Source of the DNA: Actinomycetospora straminea
GTDB taxonomy: Bacteria > Actinomycetota > Actinomycetes > Mycobacteriales > Pseudonocardiaceae
Direction: 5' to 3'
Assembly (NCBI RefSeq): GCF_028737255.1
Contig: NZ_JAQZAN010000003.1
Coordinates: 1 to 64,000 of the forward strand
Length of the DNA: 64,000 bases
Shown here one piece after another: positions 42,942 through 51,471 of the stretch. A program made the translations under genes and the position numbers. The notes under the pieces are model-generated. The model did no database searches and had not been told where the DNA came from. It saw only the letters and a list, made by a program, of their open reading frames with translations. The first letter of the stretch is position 1, and every line of letters starts with the position of its first letter.

Positions 42942-43190
42942 TCAGCCCCGCTCGGTGTCGTCAAGGCCCTCGAACCACGCTCGGACCTCGGCGGGGTCGT
43001 AGCGCAGGTACCGGCCCACACGCCTGCCGCGCGGGCCGTACTTGGTGTAGCGCCACTGGTAGATCGTCCGGAGCGGGACGCAGAGGAAGCTCGCGACGTC
43101 CTCGGCGCCCCAGAGACGCTCGGGGCGGGTCGACCGTGTCGCGGCCCTCGGTCGCTCACCAACGGGCCGGACGACATCGTGGGTGGTCAT
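42942..43190 (-). CDS. xis: Excisionase-like helix-turn-helix protein
   Basis: 82 residues. MerR/HTH_17-type DNA-binding fold: LWGAEDVASFLCVPLRTIYQWRYTKYGPRGRRVGRYLRYDPAEVRAWFE. Such proteins direct the integrase towards excision. 6 bp upstream of int on the same strand. Confidence 0.88.
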   Translation of the reverse strand: MTTHDVVRPVGERPRAATRSTRPERLWGAEDVASFLCVPLRTIYQWRYTKYGPRGRRVGRYLRYDPAEVRAWFEGLDDTERG

Positions 43191-43192
43191 GG

Positions 43193-43543
43193 CTAGTCCT
43201 CCTGGTTCCGTCGTGCGAGGTGCGTGAGCTGGCCGAGGGCTCGCTCGAGGTGGGCCGTCACGGGCTCGAGGGCGGCTGCGGCCTCGTCGAGCTCCGACTG
43301 CGCCTCGAGCAACGTCATAGCGGGATCAGAGCCGCGGTCGTCGCGGACGCGGGCCGCCTCCGCACGCCCAACACAGCGGCCGAGGTAGCGCAGGAGCTGG
43401 GGCAGGCGACCGGCGATGGTGTCGAGCTGGAAGACCGCCGAGTGGACGGCGTGCACGTCGACCAGGCCGTGGTACGAGACGTGGTTGGCCTGGCTGATGC
43501 CGCGGGCTGCGCGGTCGAGCGGGTACCACAGCTCCTCGATCAT
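43193..43543 (-). CDS. Hypothetical AICE protein
   Basis: 116 residues, mostly helical (QLDTIAGRLPQLLRYLGRCV and LDEAAAALEPVTAHLERALGQL) with no recognised domain. ATG start overlaps the stop of the next upstream gene (ATGA), and its own stop is 2 bp before xis, so it is translationally tied to both. Coiled-coil-like C-terminus may mediate self-association. Confidence 0.7.
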   Translation of the reverse strand: MIEELWYPLDRAARGISQANHVSYHGLVDVHAVHSAVFQLDTIAGRLPQLLRYLGRCVGRAEAARVRDDRGSDPAMTLLEAQSELDEAAAALEPVTAHLERALGQLTHLARRNQED

Positions 43544-43752
43544 GTGCGCGCTCCAGCCGAGGCGGCGGAGAGGGCGTCGCCGATGCCGGTGGCGATGGCG
43601 CCCAGGACGTCGCCGGTGCCGGTGACGAGGCCGGGGGCGACGACGGCGAGCAGGGCGACGGTGATGACGCCGAGGACGACGGCGGCGCCGACGGCACGGG
43701 TCTGGGCGGCGATCACCGTGAGCAGGGCGGCGATGATGACGGCGGCGATCAC
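43540..43752 (-). CDS. Small membrane protein, Spd-like
   Basis: 70 residues with two hydrophobic stretches (VIIAALLTVIAAQ and VVLGVITVALLAVVAPGLV). Small membrane proteins of this kind act in intramycelial spread of actinomycete elements; assignment rests on position next to the translocase. GTG start overlaps the previous stop. Confidence 0.65.
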   Translation of the reverse strand: MIAAVIIAALLTVIAAQTRAVGAAVVLGVITVALLAVVAPGLVTGTGDVLGAIATGIGDALSAASAGART

Positions 43753-44180
43753 GGGCGCTTCCCTCCGGGCTCGGCGCGGTCGAGTCGGACCGCGTGGACG
43801 TGGTGGAGCTGGCGAGGCTCCGGCTGGGATTGGGGCGCGAGCTGGCGCTGGCGATGGGCTTCGAGGGCGCAGTCGGTGGCGGCGGTGAAGGCCTCCACCA
43901 CGGGCGCCTCGCGGAGGGCGCGTCGTCGAGCTAGTAGGACCCAGCCGGCGGCCGTGAGGGCGCCGAGGACCAGGACGATGGCAACGCCCCAGCCGACGAC
44001 GCGGTTGGCCTCGGCGGTGGTGGCGGTGATGCCGCGGACTCCGGCGTCCAGAGCGCGGTAGCCGGCCACACCGAGGACGACCAGCGCGATCAGGCCGACG
44101 AGTGCGCCGAGGCCTCCTGAGCGGCCGCGCGTGCTGGCGCCGGTGATGCAGATGATGTTGATCAGGCCGGTCTGCCTCAT
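43749..44180 (-). CDS. Membrane protein, SpdB-like
   Basis: 143 residues with two membrane helices (GLGALVGLIALVVLGVAGY and VGWGVAIVLVLGALTAAGWVLL) and a polar C-terminus. Overlaps the translocase gene stop by ATGA. Placed as a plasmid-spread protein from context and topology, not from motifs. Confidence 0.7.
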   Translation of the reverse strand: MRQTGLINIICITGASTRGRSGGLGALVGLIALVVLGVAGYRALDAGVRGITATTAEANRVVGWGVAIVLVLGALTAAGWVLLARRRALREAPVVEAFTAATDCALEAHRQRQLAPQSQPEPRQLHHVHAVRLDRAEPGGKRP

Positions 44181-45688
44181 GCCGCCTGCCCTCCCGAGGT
44201 GGAGCCCCCGGAGCGCTTGGCGCGGGTGGCGAGCGGAGGGACGTCGACCCGCTCGGGCGCCGGATACTCGGCGGCCAGGTAGGCGAGCTCGGCGTCGGAC
44301 ACCCAGTCGGCGCGGACCTTGATCGGCTGGCGCTTGCCGCCGTCCTCGTCGACGACGAACCCCATCCCGGGGCAGGCCTCTGGGATGGCGTCGCAGCGCG
44401 CACCGCGGTCGTACGCCGAGTCGGAGAGGACCATGCGGGTCTCGACGTCGGAGTCCAGCCGCAGGGCGACGCGGTAGCCGAACATGTCGCGGAACGACAG
44501 GACTTCCTTGCGGGGGTCCTGCACGCACCCGATGACCACGACGCCCGGCGCGCGGCCCTGGGAGAGCATCCGGCGCACGGCGGCGCTGGCGCGATCCTTG
44601 AGCTCGCGGTTGGCGATGTAGGTGGTCAGCGCGAGCAGCTCGTCGACGAGGATCACGTAGAGCGGGTAGTCGCCGAACATCCGCGCGAGCAGCTTCCGCA
44701 CGTTCCCGCCCAGCGCCTCGGCGCGCTGGCGCATCAGGTCAGCCGCGAACTCGAGGGCGGCCACGAGGTGCTCGTCGTCGCCGTAGGCGAGCATGTAGAA
44801 CAGCTCGGAGACCATGCGGTACTCCATGCCGCCCTTGGGGTCGACCCCGACCAGGCGCACCTTCCCGGCCGCGATGGCCGGCGCGAGGGCGCGGATGATG
44901 CAGGCGACCAGCCCGGACTTGCCGGCGCCGGTCAGCCCGGCGATCAGGACGTGGGTGCCCATCAGGCGCAGCCACCAGGGTTCGCCGTCCTCGCGCCGCC
45001 CGACCCTTGCCCACTGGAAGTCCGGGGTAACCAGGTTGTCCCGCTCGTCCTCGTCCTCGGCGAGCATGTCGCGGTAGACGACCCGGAGCAGCACCCACCC
45101 TTCGCGGGTGGGGTGGGCCAGGACGCGGACCTCGAGGGCGCACCACTCGCAGGCCAGCGCGTCGGCCTGGCGGGCGATGACGCCGGGGGTGACGCCGGCG
45201 CAGAGCTGGACGTGGAGCTGGTCGACGTGCTCACCGAGGCTCACCCAGAGCAGGCGGGGGACGATGACGCGGTGGGAGGCGTCGGTGGCCTTGACCCCGG
45301 TGGCGGCGCACACGTCGTCCCAGGACCAGCGGTAGCGGGTGCGGCGCACGAACCGGCGCAGCCGCGAGACCACCCGGGTCTCCCACGAGGCGGGGGAGCT
45401 GCGCGACCACAGCCGCGCTACCAGCGCCCCGACCAGGACGACGACCAGCAGCCCCCACGGACCGAGCGCGAGCCAGGCGAGGGCAGCGACGGTGAGCGCG
45501 GCGCCGAGTGCGGGCACGTAGAGCGCCGCCCAGACAGTCATGACGGTGAGCCAGCCGGCCCACCAGCCGGCGGTGAGGCTCCAGCGAATGAGTCGGGAGC
45601 GCTCGTGGAGGCGCTCCATGCGCATCACGTCGGCGCGGGTGCGGATGGTCTGGCCGCGCCACAGTCGCGCGGTGGTGATCTCTCTCAT
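44177..45688 (-). CDS. FtsK/SpoIIIE-type conjugal DNA translocase (TraB-like)
   Basis: 503 residues. Two N-terminal membrane helices (about 39-82, GWWAGWLTVMTVWAALYV), then an FtsK-like ATPase with Walker A GLTGAGKSGLV, VGVDPKGGMEYRM, Walker B YVILVDELLALTTY and LSQGRAPGVVVIGCVQDPRK. In actinomycete elements one such protein moves double-stranded DNA into the recipient. ATG 45688 overlaps the previous stop. Confidence 0.93.
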   Translation of the reverse strand: MREITTARLWRGQTIRTRADVMRMERLHERSRLIRWSLTAGWWAGWLTVMTVWAALYVPALGAALTVAALAWLALGPWGLLVVVLVGALVARLWSRSSPASWETRVVSRLRRFVRRTRYRWSWDDVCAATGVKATDASHRVIVPRLLWVSLGEHVDQLHVQLCAGVTPGVIARQADALACEWCALEVRVLAHPTREGWVLLRVVYRDMLAEDEDERDNLVTPDFQWARVGRREDGEPWWLRLMGTHVLIAGLTGAGKSGLVACIIRALAPAIAAGKVRLVGVDPKGGMEYRMVSELFYMLAYGDDEHLVAALEFAADLMRQRAEALGGNVRKLLARMFGDYPLYVILVDELLALTTYIANRELKDRASAAVRRMLSQGRAPGVVVIGCVQDPRKEVLSFRDMFGYRVALRLDSDVETRMVLSDSAYDRGARCDAIPEACPGMGFVVDEDGGKRQPIKVRADWVSDAELAYLAAEYPAPERVDVPPLATRAKRSGGSTSGGQAA

Positions 45689-45918
45689 CGGGCTCGCCCC
45701 CCGAGCCCGCGGCGGGTGACGCGGGCGCTGGGTCGGTCCTTGGGGGCGTGGTTGGCGAACTTGCCGCCCTTGCCGTTGCAGGCCCCGCACTTGCCGTAGG
45801 AGCGCTCCCAGCCGCGGGAGGTCCAGGTGCGCTGGGCGCAGGAGCCGGAGCCCTGGCAGGCGGTGCAGAAGTGGTAGCCGCCGGTCGTGAGGCCGGTGGC
45901 GCGCATCGGTCGAGCCAT
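45685..45918 (-). CDS. Zinc-finger-like small protein (CxxCxGxG repeats)
   Basis: 77 residues. Two DnaJ-type motifs, CTACQGSGSC and CGACNGKGGK, likely binding one zinc, with a basic C-terminus. Common in AICE transfer operons; role unknown. Start ATG 45918. Confidence 0.75.
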   Translation of the reverse strand: MARPMRATGLTTGGYHFCTACQGSGSCAQRTWTSRGWERSYGKCGACNGKGGKFANHAPKDRPSARVTRRGLGGRAR

Positions 45919-45920
45919 GA

Positions 45921-46241
45921 TCAGAAACCCCTTCCGGAGTGGGACGAGCGGTGGGAGCGGCGGTTCTGGCGACGGCGGCGGACCTGCGCCGAGGGCGAGC
46001 CGGCGACCTGGACTTCGGTCACCTCCCAGGTGGAGGAGCCGCAGGCCGGGCAGACCTCGATCGACAGGGCGATCACGAGCCGGCCGTCGCGTTCGACGGG
46101 TGCGGGGGTCCACTGCGCGAGGCAGTCCCCGTCGCGGCAGGTCAGGACGAGCACGTCGAGCGCGGCCGAGGTGTCGACGTGCATCGAGGCCGTGGCGAGG
46201 GAGAACTCGGGCGTTCCGGGGCAGGGCAGCTGTCGGGTCAT
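45921..46241 (-). CDS. Hypothetical AICE protein with Cys pairs
   Basis: 106 residues. LTCRDGDCLAQW and EVCPACGSSTWEVTEV suggest a zinc-ribbon. The C-terminus is Arg/Ser/His-rich. No named family recognised. 1-bp contact with the WhiB-like gene upstream. Confidence 0.7.
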   Translation of the reverse strand: MTRQLPCPGTPEFSLATASMHVDTSAALDVLVLTCRDGDCLAQWTPAPVERDGRLVIALSIEVCPACGSSTWEVTEVQVAGSPSAQVRRRRQNRRSHRSSHSGRGF

Positions 46242-46606
46242 CACGCGGCCCTCCGCTCGACGCAGGCCGGGCACAGCTCCCCGTCGACCGCGGGCATCGG
46301 GAACAGCAGCGCGCAGGCCGGGCACGACGCGGCGTCGCCGAACGAGGCGGAGGCGCCAGCCAGGCGCAGCCGGCGCATCAGCCGACGCTCACCGGGGATG
46401 GTTGCGGCCCACACGCCGTGGTCCTCGCCGGAGTCGAGCGCCCAGGCCAGGCACTCTCTCTGCACCGGGCAGAACCGGCAGACGTGGCGGGCGGCGGCCA
46501 CCTGCTGCTGCACGGCTGGCGCGTCGTCGAGGCCCTGGCCGTCGTCGGGCGGGAAGAACAGCTCCGGATCGTGGTTGCGGCAGGTGCCGCGGGTCTGCCA
46601 GCGCAT
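46241..46606 (-). CDS. WhiB-like transcription factor
   Basis: 121 residues. Fe-S ligands Cys9, Cys43, Cys46 and Cys52 (C-x2-C-x5-C), then GVWAATIPGERRL, a variant of the GVWGG turn, and a basic helix LMRRLRLAG. A second CPAC ... CPAC zinc-ribbon forms the C-terminus, which is unusual for the family. Probably controls element genes together with the sigma subunit. Confidence 0.88.
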   Translation of the reverse strand: MRWQTRGTCRNHDPELFFPPDDGQGLDDAPAVQQQVAAARHVCRFCPVQRECLAWALDSGEDHGVWAATIPGERRLMRRLRLAGASASFGDAASCPACALLFPMPAVDGELCPACVERRAA

Positions 46607-47010
46607 CACGCGGCCTCGCCCTCGGCGGCGCGCCGATTCGGACGCTGAGGGCCGGCCACGGGCCGGATGGCCTCGGCGGAGAAGCTGACCTCGACGCCCT
46701 TGCCGCCGTTGCGGGCGGGCTTGACGCGGACCCACAGCCCGTCCAGCTCCACGGGCGAGTAGGGCGCCAGCTCGGGAACCTCGTGAGAGACGACCCGGAT
46801 GCCGTGCAGCTCGTGCCGCCCGTCGCGGCCGGTCGGCAGCATCACGTCGTAGATGCGGACCGGGGCGCCGGTGGCCTCGTCGATGAGCGGCTGGCCCGAG
46901 GACCGGCGGCCGGTCGGGGTGTCCTCCCAGCGCTCCATGGTGGCGCCGTGGCCGGTCGCAATCGCGTCCAGCCGGCTCGTGTCGATCGGTGCGGAGATGT
47001 CGTACGCCAT
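46606..47010 (-). CDS. Hypothetical protein, first gene of the transfer operon
   Basis: 134 residues: MAYDISAPIDTSRLDAIATG, later VELDGLWVRVKPARNGGKGVEVSFSAEAI-type beta strands. A recurring but unnamed AICE protein. It is the promoter-proximal gene of the leftward operon; the GGGACRY operator cluster is 70 bp upstream. Confidence 0.72.
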   Translation of the reverse strand: MAYDISAPIDTSRLDAIATGHGATMERWEDTPTGRRSSGQPLIDEATGAPVRIYDVMLPTGRDGRHELHGIRVVSHEVPELAPYSPVELDGLWVRVKPARNGGKGVEVSFSAEAIRPVAGPQRPNRRAAEGEAA

Positions 47011-47079
47011 TTCGTTCGACTCCTGATGCGGGCGGCGGGGCCGCTTGTGTGGTGCATCACCAGGAGACGGCGGAGGCGG

Positions 47080-47160
47080 GGGACACCAGCACCACCAAGA
47101 AGGGACGTGACGGGACGTCCTCGCTCGCCTAAAGTGTCCCCATCGGCGACGAAACGTCCC
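47080..47160. promoter_or_regulatory. GGGACRY heptamer cluster and regulator promoter
   Basis: Five heptamers: direct at 47080, 47102 and 47112; inverted at 47134 and 47154. They overlap a candidate rightward promoter (-35 GTGACG 47107-47112, 17-bp spacer, -10 TAAAGT 47130-47135) for the XRE-DUF5919 gene. Looks like an autoregulated switch between the regulator and the transfer operon. Confidence 0.6.
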
Positions 47161-47172
47161 AAGGAGTCCCTC

Positions 47173-48003
47173 ATGGGAACCAACCAGCGTCTGCGCGGCT
47201 CGATCGTTTCGGCGGGTCTGAGGCCTGCTGAGCTCGCGGAACGGATCGGCGTGGACGCCAAGACGGTCGAGCGCTGGATCACGAAGGGACGTCTCCCGCA
47301 CCGGACGCACCGGGTCGCCGTGGCGTCCGCCCTTGACGTCGATGAGGCCTACATCTGGCCCGAGGTGGTCGACGCGCCGGCCACGCAGTCAGCGAGCGTC
47401 GCCGAGCTCCTGGCGCTGCACCCGACTCGGGCGGCCATCCCGCACGACACGTGGGCTCAGCTCATGGTCGGGGCTCGCGAGGCCATCGACGTGCTCGTGT
47501 ACGCGGGATCGTTCCTCTTCGAGCAGTACGACTTCACTGAGACCATCACGCAAAAGGCGGCCCAGGGCGTCCGGATTCGGATTCTCCTGGCGGACGAGAA
47601 GGCGCCGGCCGTCGCGCTCCGCGCCGAGGAGGAGGGCACGACCGGCGGTTTGCAGGGGCGCATCCAGCTCCACCGCCGCTATCTGCGACAGGTTCACGGC
47701 GTCCGCGGGGTCGAGGTCCGGACGCACGGGACGACGCTCTACAACAGCCTGTTCCGATTCGACCAGGACATGCTGGTCAACGGCCACGCATACGGTGCGC
47801 CGGCTGGCGAGTCGCCGGTCCTCCACTTGCGGCGTGTGCCCGGTGGGCGGATGTGGGACCACTACATGCGGTCCTTCGAGGACGTGTGGGCGGGCGCCCG
47901 TACGGAGCCCGCGCTCGGCAGGACCGGGAGTGGGGAAGCGCCACCGTTCGCCCCTGAGCTAGCTGTGGCACCCCAGCACCCTGCCGAGCCGACGTCAGAC
48001 TAG
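47173..48003 (+). CDS. XRE-type regulator with DUF5919 domain
   Basis: 276 residues. Helix-turn-helix LRPAELAERIGVDAKTVERWITKGRLPHRTHR (residues about 16-47), then a DUF5919 domain, a degenerate phospholipase-D-like fold (VLVYAGSFLFEQYDF ... VRIRILLADEKAPAVALRAEEEG ... YNSLFRFDQDMLVNGHAYG). ATG with AAGGAG. Probably the master repressor of the element and may sense a ligand with its C-terminus; known relatives sit beside NUDIX/HD genes in Streptomyces elements. Confidence 0.85.
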   Translation: MGTNQRLRGSIVSAGLRPAELAERIGVDAKTVERWITKGRLPHRTHRVAVASALDVDEAYIWPEVVDAPATQSASVAELLALHPTRAAIPHDTWAQLMVGAREAIDVLVYAGSFLFEQYDFTETITQKAAQGVRIRILLADEKAPAVALRAEEEGTTGGLQGRIQLHRRYLRQVHGVRGVEVRTHGTTLYNSLFRFDQDMLVNGHAYGAPAGESPVLHLRRVPGGRMWDHYMRSFEDVWAGARTEPALGRTGSGEAPPFAPELAVAPQHPAEPTSD

Positions 48004-48305
48004 ACCGTGCGGCCCTTGATAACGGCCCACGTTGGCGGGAAAGCTAACGCGGCAAGAGGACGACTGGAAAGACTAACTTCTAGGACCGAACGGGTCAGCG
48101 AAGGGGCGCGTGGTTCAACGTAGCTCGAGCCAGGGTCAAGACGACCACGCGTTCATCTGACCTCGCGAGTAGAGGCAGGCCCACCTTGCGACACGCCAAG
48201 GTCATGTTCGCGGCGTGCATGGGGGTAGATCCATCTAGTCTCTCCTTCGACGGGCCCATCTACGAGCCCAGGAGATGCACCCTCACGAGCCTGAAGGCGA
48301 GAGAA
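48004..48305 (+). other. AT-richer leader before the DUF3644 gene
   Basis: No convincing gene. The DUF3644 frame stays open upstream to TTG 48186 and ATG 48204, but that part is not like the family. Possible promoter pieces (TTGATA near 48018, TAGGAC near 48090) are weak. Confidence 0.4.
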
Positions 48306-49436
48306 ATGGCGAGGCGGCCGAATTGGTGGCACCAGATGGTCGCATCAAAGAACGAGGCGACTCTCGCCGTCGATCTCTACAATCGCTCAGTGCACGATAG
48401 GCAAGTGGAGGCATTCGTCGTCCACATGACGCTCGCATGGCTGAAGTTGATTCAAGCTCTTTACATGCGGGAGACCGGCCCCTCTTACGACCTATATATT
48501 CGGGACGGGCGGAAACGGCGCCAACGGACGAAGGATGGCGATTGGCTGATGAAGCCATTGTCCTTATTGATCTCTGAGGTGATGTCAGAGCAGGACCCTA
48601 GACGCAAGAACCTCGAGTTTTTCATCGGTCTCCGCAACAAGATCGAGCACCGCTTTGACCACGAGATTGCAGCTCTCGTGGCCGGAAAGAGTCAGGCGCT
48701 CCTGCTTAATTACGAGAACTTCCTCGTGGAAAAGTTTGGGGCCACTGAAGGGCTGGCCGACAAATTGCGGTTCCCGCTATTCGTGTCGACGATAACGGGC
48801 GATGCGGTTGCCGCCGTAAAGGAGGTTCGGTCGCGAGTGCCTCGCGCTGTGCTGGATTACGTCCAGGACTTCGACGCGTCTCTTGACCCCGACACTGTCG
48901 CGGATCAAAGCTACGACTTCCGGGTTTACCTTCTTCCGAAGACCGGGCCGAAGACTCAGGCCGACGTAGCTATGAGTTTCGTTCGGCTAGAAGACCTTGA
49001 CGCGGACCAACTGGCAGCCATGGACAAGATGCAGACGATCATTCGTGAGAAGCAAGTGCCGGTCTCCGGTCTTGGTGACTTGCTACCCACTACGGTCGTG
49101 ACAACAGTACAAGCGCGGATCAAGAAGAAGTTTACGACGAACGACCACACCGCGGCCTGGCGATTCTGGGAGGTGAGGCCGCCCGAAGGCACCGACCATC
49201 CAGAACGGACGAAGGCAGACTTCTGTAGGTACAACGAACCATTCAAACGTTGGGTCTACACAGACGCATGGGTCGATTTCTTGACGAGAAAGATGAACGA
49301 CCCAGAGACATATGAGGCTGTGACGGGTCGTCAGGCAACCGCACTTGAAGTCGATCAAGCCGAGCCGAGCTCGAAGGCGACGCTCACTGATGCTGGTAGG
49401 GCTATCGATGTAGACGAAGACGCAGGAGCAAACTAG
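48306..49436 (+). CDS. DUF3644 (HEPN-type) protein
   Basis: 376 residues. N-terminal DUF3644 region: NEATLAVDLYNRS, EAFVVHMTLAWLKLIQALYMRE, and FFIGLRNKIEHRFDHEI near residues 105-121. The RNKIEH sequence is the R-x4-H signature of HEPN ribonucleases, which act in toxin and phage-defence systems. The C-terminal 150 residues match nothing I know. Codons are far less GC-biased than the chromosome (for example ttg, tta, ata, ttt), a mark of transfer. Next gene starts 2 bp later. Start uncertain (see upstream region). Confidence 0.78.
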   Translation: MARRPNWWHQMVASKNEATLAVDLYNRSVHDRQVEAFVVHMTLAWLKLIQALYMRETGPSYDLYIRDGRKRRQRTKDGDWLMKPLSLLISEVMSEQDPRRKNLEFFIGLRNKIEHRFDHEIAALVAGKSQALLLNYENFLVEKFGATEGLADKLRFPLFVSTITGDAVAAVKEVRSRVPRAVLDYVQDFDASLDPDTVADQSYDFRVYLLPKTGPKTQADVAMSFVRLEDLDADQLAAMDKMQTIIREKQVPVSGLGDLLPTTVVTTVQARIKKKFTTNDHTAAWRFWEVRPPEGTDHPERTKADFCRYNEPFKRWVYTDAWVDFLTRKMNDPETYEAVTGRQATALEVDQAEPSSKATLTDAGRAIDVDEDAGAN

Positions 49437-49438
49437 CG

Positions 49439-50239
49439 GTGCCCCGTTACGATTCTATGCGCGTGCTCGTCACCGTAAAGGCCTATCCTCAACCGTCACG
49501 AACTTATGGGGAAACGGTATGTGTAGCCGGGGTCCGAATCGACTCCGCAGCGCCGAGTTGGGTCAGGCTCTACCCCGTTGCCTACCGAGAACTAGCCCTT
49601 GTCGATCGCTTCCACAAGTATCAGGTCGTCTCGCTTGACGCCTTTCGTTCCACTTCTGATAAGCGTCCAGAGAGCTACAAGCCTGTGCTTCCGAGTGCAG
49701 TCTTGGGCGATCAAATAGGTACAGGTGGACGTTGGGCAGCCCGTTGGACCTACCTCGATGCGCTCGCTGGCCAGACTACCGCTTGCGAACTTCTGCACCG
49801 ACAGGGAAGGCCCGGGGCCCCGTCGCTGGGCTTGGTGAAGCCAAGAGCGGTGCACGACCTGATCGTTGAGCCGAATGAGGCGTTCACGGACGACCGCCGT
49901 CGGCTAGCCGAACTCGCAGCCCAAGGAGACTTGTTTAGCGATGATCGCTCGATCTTAGAACCCGCTCCCTTCCGGCTGAAGTACCGATATACATGCCAAT
50001 CGACTCACTGTCGCAGCCACACACAAACTCTTGTCGACTGGGAAGCTGGCCAGGCAGCGCGGTCATGGCGCGAACTGTATCCGGCCGCGGAGCTACCGAG
50101 TCGCTTGCGCGACAAGTTTCTGCACGACCTCTGCTCGACGAATCGAGACACCTACTTCTTTCTTAGGAAATCAGCACCAGCATCCCACGAGCTTTCTAGT
50201 CCTCGGTGTCTTCTGGCCGCCATCGGGAAGCCGGCCTGA
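49439..50239 (+). CDS. Unnamed protein with VLVTVKAYPQPS motif and C-x5-C finger
   Basis: 266 residues, no named domain recognised. The N-terminus (MRVLVTVKAYPQPSRTYGET, WVRLYPVAYREL, KYQVVSLDAF) and centre (SLGLVKPRAVHDLIVEP) are typical of a small conserved bacterial family I have seen near DUF488 genes but which has no name that I know. The C-terminal KYRYTCQSTHCRSHTQTLVDWE looks like a metal finger followed by an Asp-Trp-Glu that could be catalytic. GTG start 2 bp after DUF3644, same codon style. Confidence 0.7.
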   Translation: MPRYDSMRVLVTVKAYPQPSRTYGETVCVAGVRIDSAAPSWVRLYPVAYRELALVDRFHKYQVVSLDAFRSTSDKRPESYKPVLPSAVLGDQIGTGGRWAARWTYLDALAGQTTACELLHRQGRPGAPSLGLVKPRAVHDLIVEPNEAFTDDRRRLAELAAQGDLFSDDRSILEPAPFRLKYRYTCQSTHCRSHTQTLVDWEAGQAARSWRELYPAAELPSRLRDKFLHDLCSTNRDTYFFLRKSAPASHELSSPRCLLAAIGKPA

Positions 50240-50254
50240 CCCTCGACTCTTCGA

Positions 50255-50704
50255 CTAAAGGTGCAGAACACTTAGCGACGGCTCCTGCCGAGCCAGCTCT
50301 TTCGTAACCATGTCACGATGGCAGGAACTCGCATCTCGCTCATAACAGAGCAGCACCACTGATTGGGATGCGGCGAGCGACCATAATTCGTCTAGGGCTG
50401 CCCTACCCGTGGTCGATCGGAGTATTGAGAGGAATCGCTCACGGGCTTCCGGGCACCCGACTCGATATGGCTCGCGATTATCTCTTGGGTTCCCAAGTGC
50501 AGGCATGTGCATGTACGAGACGCCCTCGCGCTCAAGGTGGTCGGCCAGCTTCCTCTTCGATAGACCGGCCTTGCGAGAGAGAGGCGTCTGACGCAGGTCG
50601 ACTAACAGAGTGGCGCCGGCTGCCGCTACCGTCGTGACCAACTCCTCGGCGGTAGCGCCCTCATACCCAACCGTCGCCACTCTCACCGGTCGCTCCTCCA
50701 CCAT
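50255..50704 (-). CDS. DUF488 family protein
   Basis: 149 residues. Family motifs TVGYEG, LLVDLRQTPLSRKAGLSKRKL, YMHMPALGNP, and SVVLLCYERDASSCHR with the conserved Cys pair. Function of DUF488 is not established. Convergent with the unnamed gene, 15 bp apart, and similar in low-GC codon use, so the three genes probably moved together. ATG 50704 fits the family start; ATG 50746 is an alternative. Confidence 0.82.
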   Translation of the reverse strand: MVEERPVRVATVGYEGATAEELVTTVAAAGATLLVDLRQTPLSRKAGLSKRKLADHLEREGVSYMHMPALGNPRDNREPYRVGCPEARERFLSILRSTTGRAALDELWSLAASQSVVLLCYERDASSCHRDMVTKELARQEPSLSVLHL

Positions 50705-50997
50705 GAGTCGATCATGCCGTGTCAAGCTGTCCTCTGGTGGCAACATGCCGCCGAGAGTAGGGGCCAACTTTGGGTTGGCTCGGGCGGCAGAGCTGGACAG
50801 GAGGTTGAGGCCACCCACCCGGTGCTGGCAGAGCGCGTGGCTCCCGATCCGCCGACGTGGCGAGCTGCGGTCTAACGACCTGACGTCCAGCCTGGTTGGT
50901 CCTAGTGGTCGGCGCCGAGCAAGGTTCAGGAGCTAGCCACCCGCGCACCGTGTGGTTCCTAGCCAACATCTCCCCGCCTCCGAGGGATGATGGCCCC

Positions 50998-51471
50998 ATG
51001 GCTCGCATCGACTACTACGACGACCCCGAGGCACCTCGGGCCAACAGCCTCGTCCCATCCGTGACCGCTGCGGTGCGAGACAGCGAGGGGCGCCTCCTCT
51101 TGATTCACAAGATCGACAACGACCGTTGGGCGCTGCCAGGAGGAGGCATGGACCTTGGGGAGTCGGTGACCGAGGCCGCGGTTCGCGAAGTCGAGGAGGA
51201 GACCGGCGTCCGCGTCGAGGTCACCGGGCTCGTTGGCATCTACACCGACCCCGGCCATGTCATGGCCTATGACGACGGTGAGGTCCGCCAGGAGTTCTCC
51301 GTGTGCTTTCACGCGCGCGTGATCAGTGGCGAGCCGCGCCAGGACGACGTCGAGACGAAGGCGGCCAAGTGGGTGGACGTCGCGGTCGTTCCCGAGCTCG
51401 ACATCCATCCCTCAATGCGCCGGCGCATCGACGCAGCACTCAGGGCAAGCAGCGAGCCCGAGATCGTTTAG
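50998..51471 (+). CDS. NUDIX hydrolase (possible Pif-like immunity protein)
   Basis: 157 residues. Complete Nudix box G-x5-E-x7-REUxEExGU (GGMDLGESVTEAAVREVEEETGV). Hydrolyses nucleoside diphosphate-X compounds. In pSAM2 the NUDIX gene pif blocks conjugation between cells that already carry the element; position in an AICE makes that role possible here, unproven. Codon use is GC-rich like the backbone. Stop overlaps that of the convergent HD gene by 3 bp. Confidence 0.85.
   Translation: MARIDYYDDPEAPRANSLVPSVTAAVRDSEGRLLLIHKIDNDRWALPGGGMDLGESVTEAAVREVEEETGVRVEVTGLVGIYTDPGHVMAYDDGEVRQEFSVCFHARVISGEPRQDDVETKAAKWVDVAVVPELDIHPSMRRRIDAALRASSEPEIV

Noticed and set aside
48186-48305. Longer N-terminus for the DUF3644 protein
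   Set aside because: Forty extra codons without family resemblance; ATG 48306 fits the usual family start. Kept only as an alternative.
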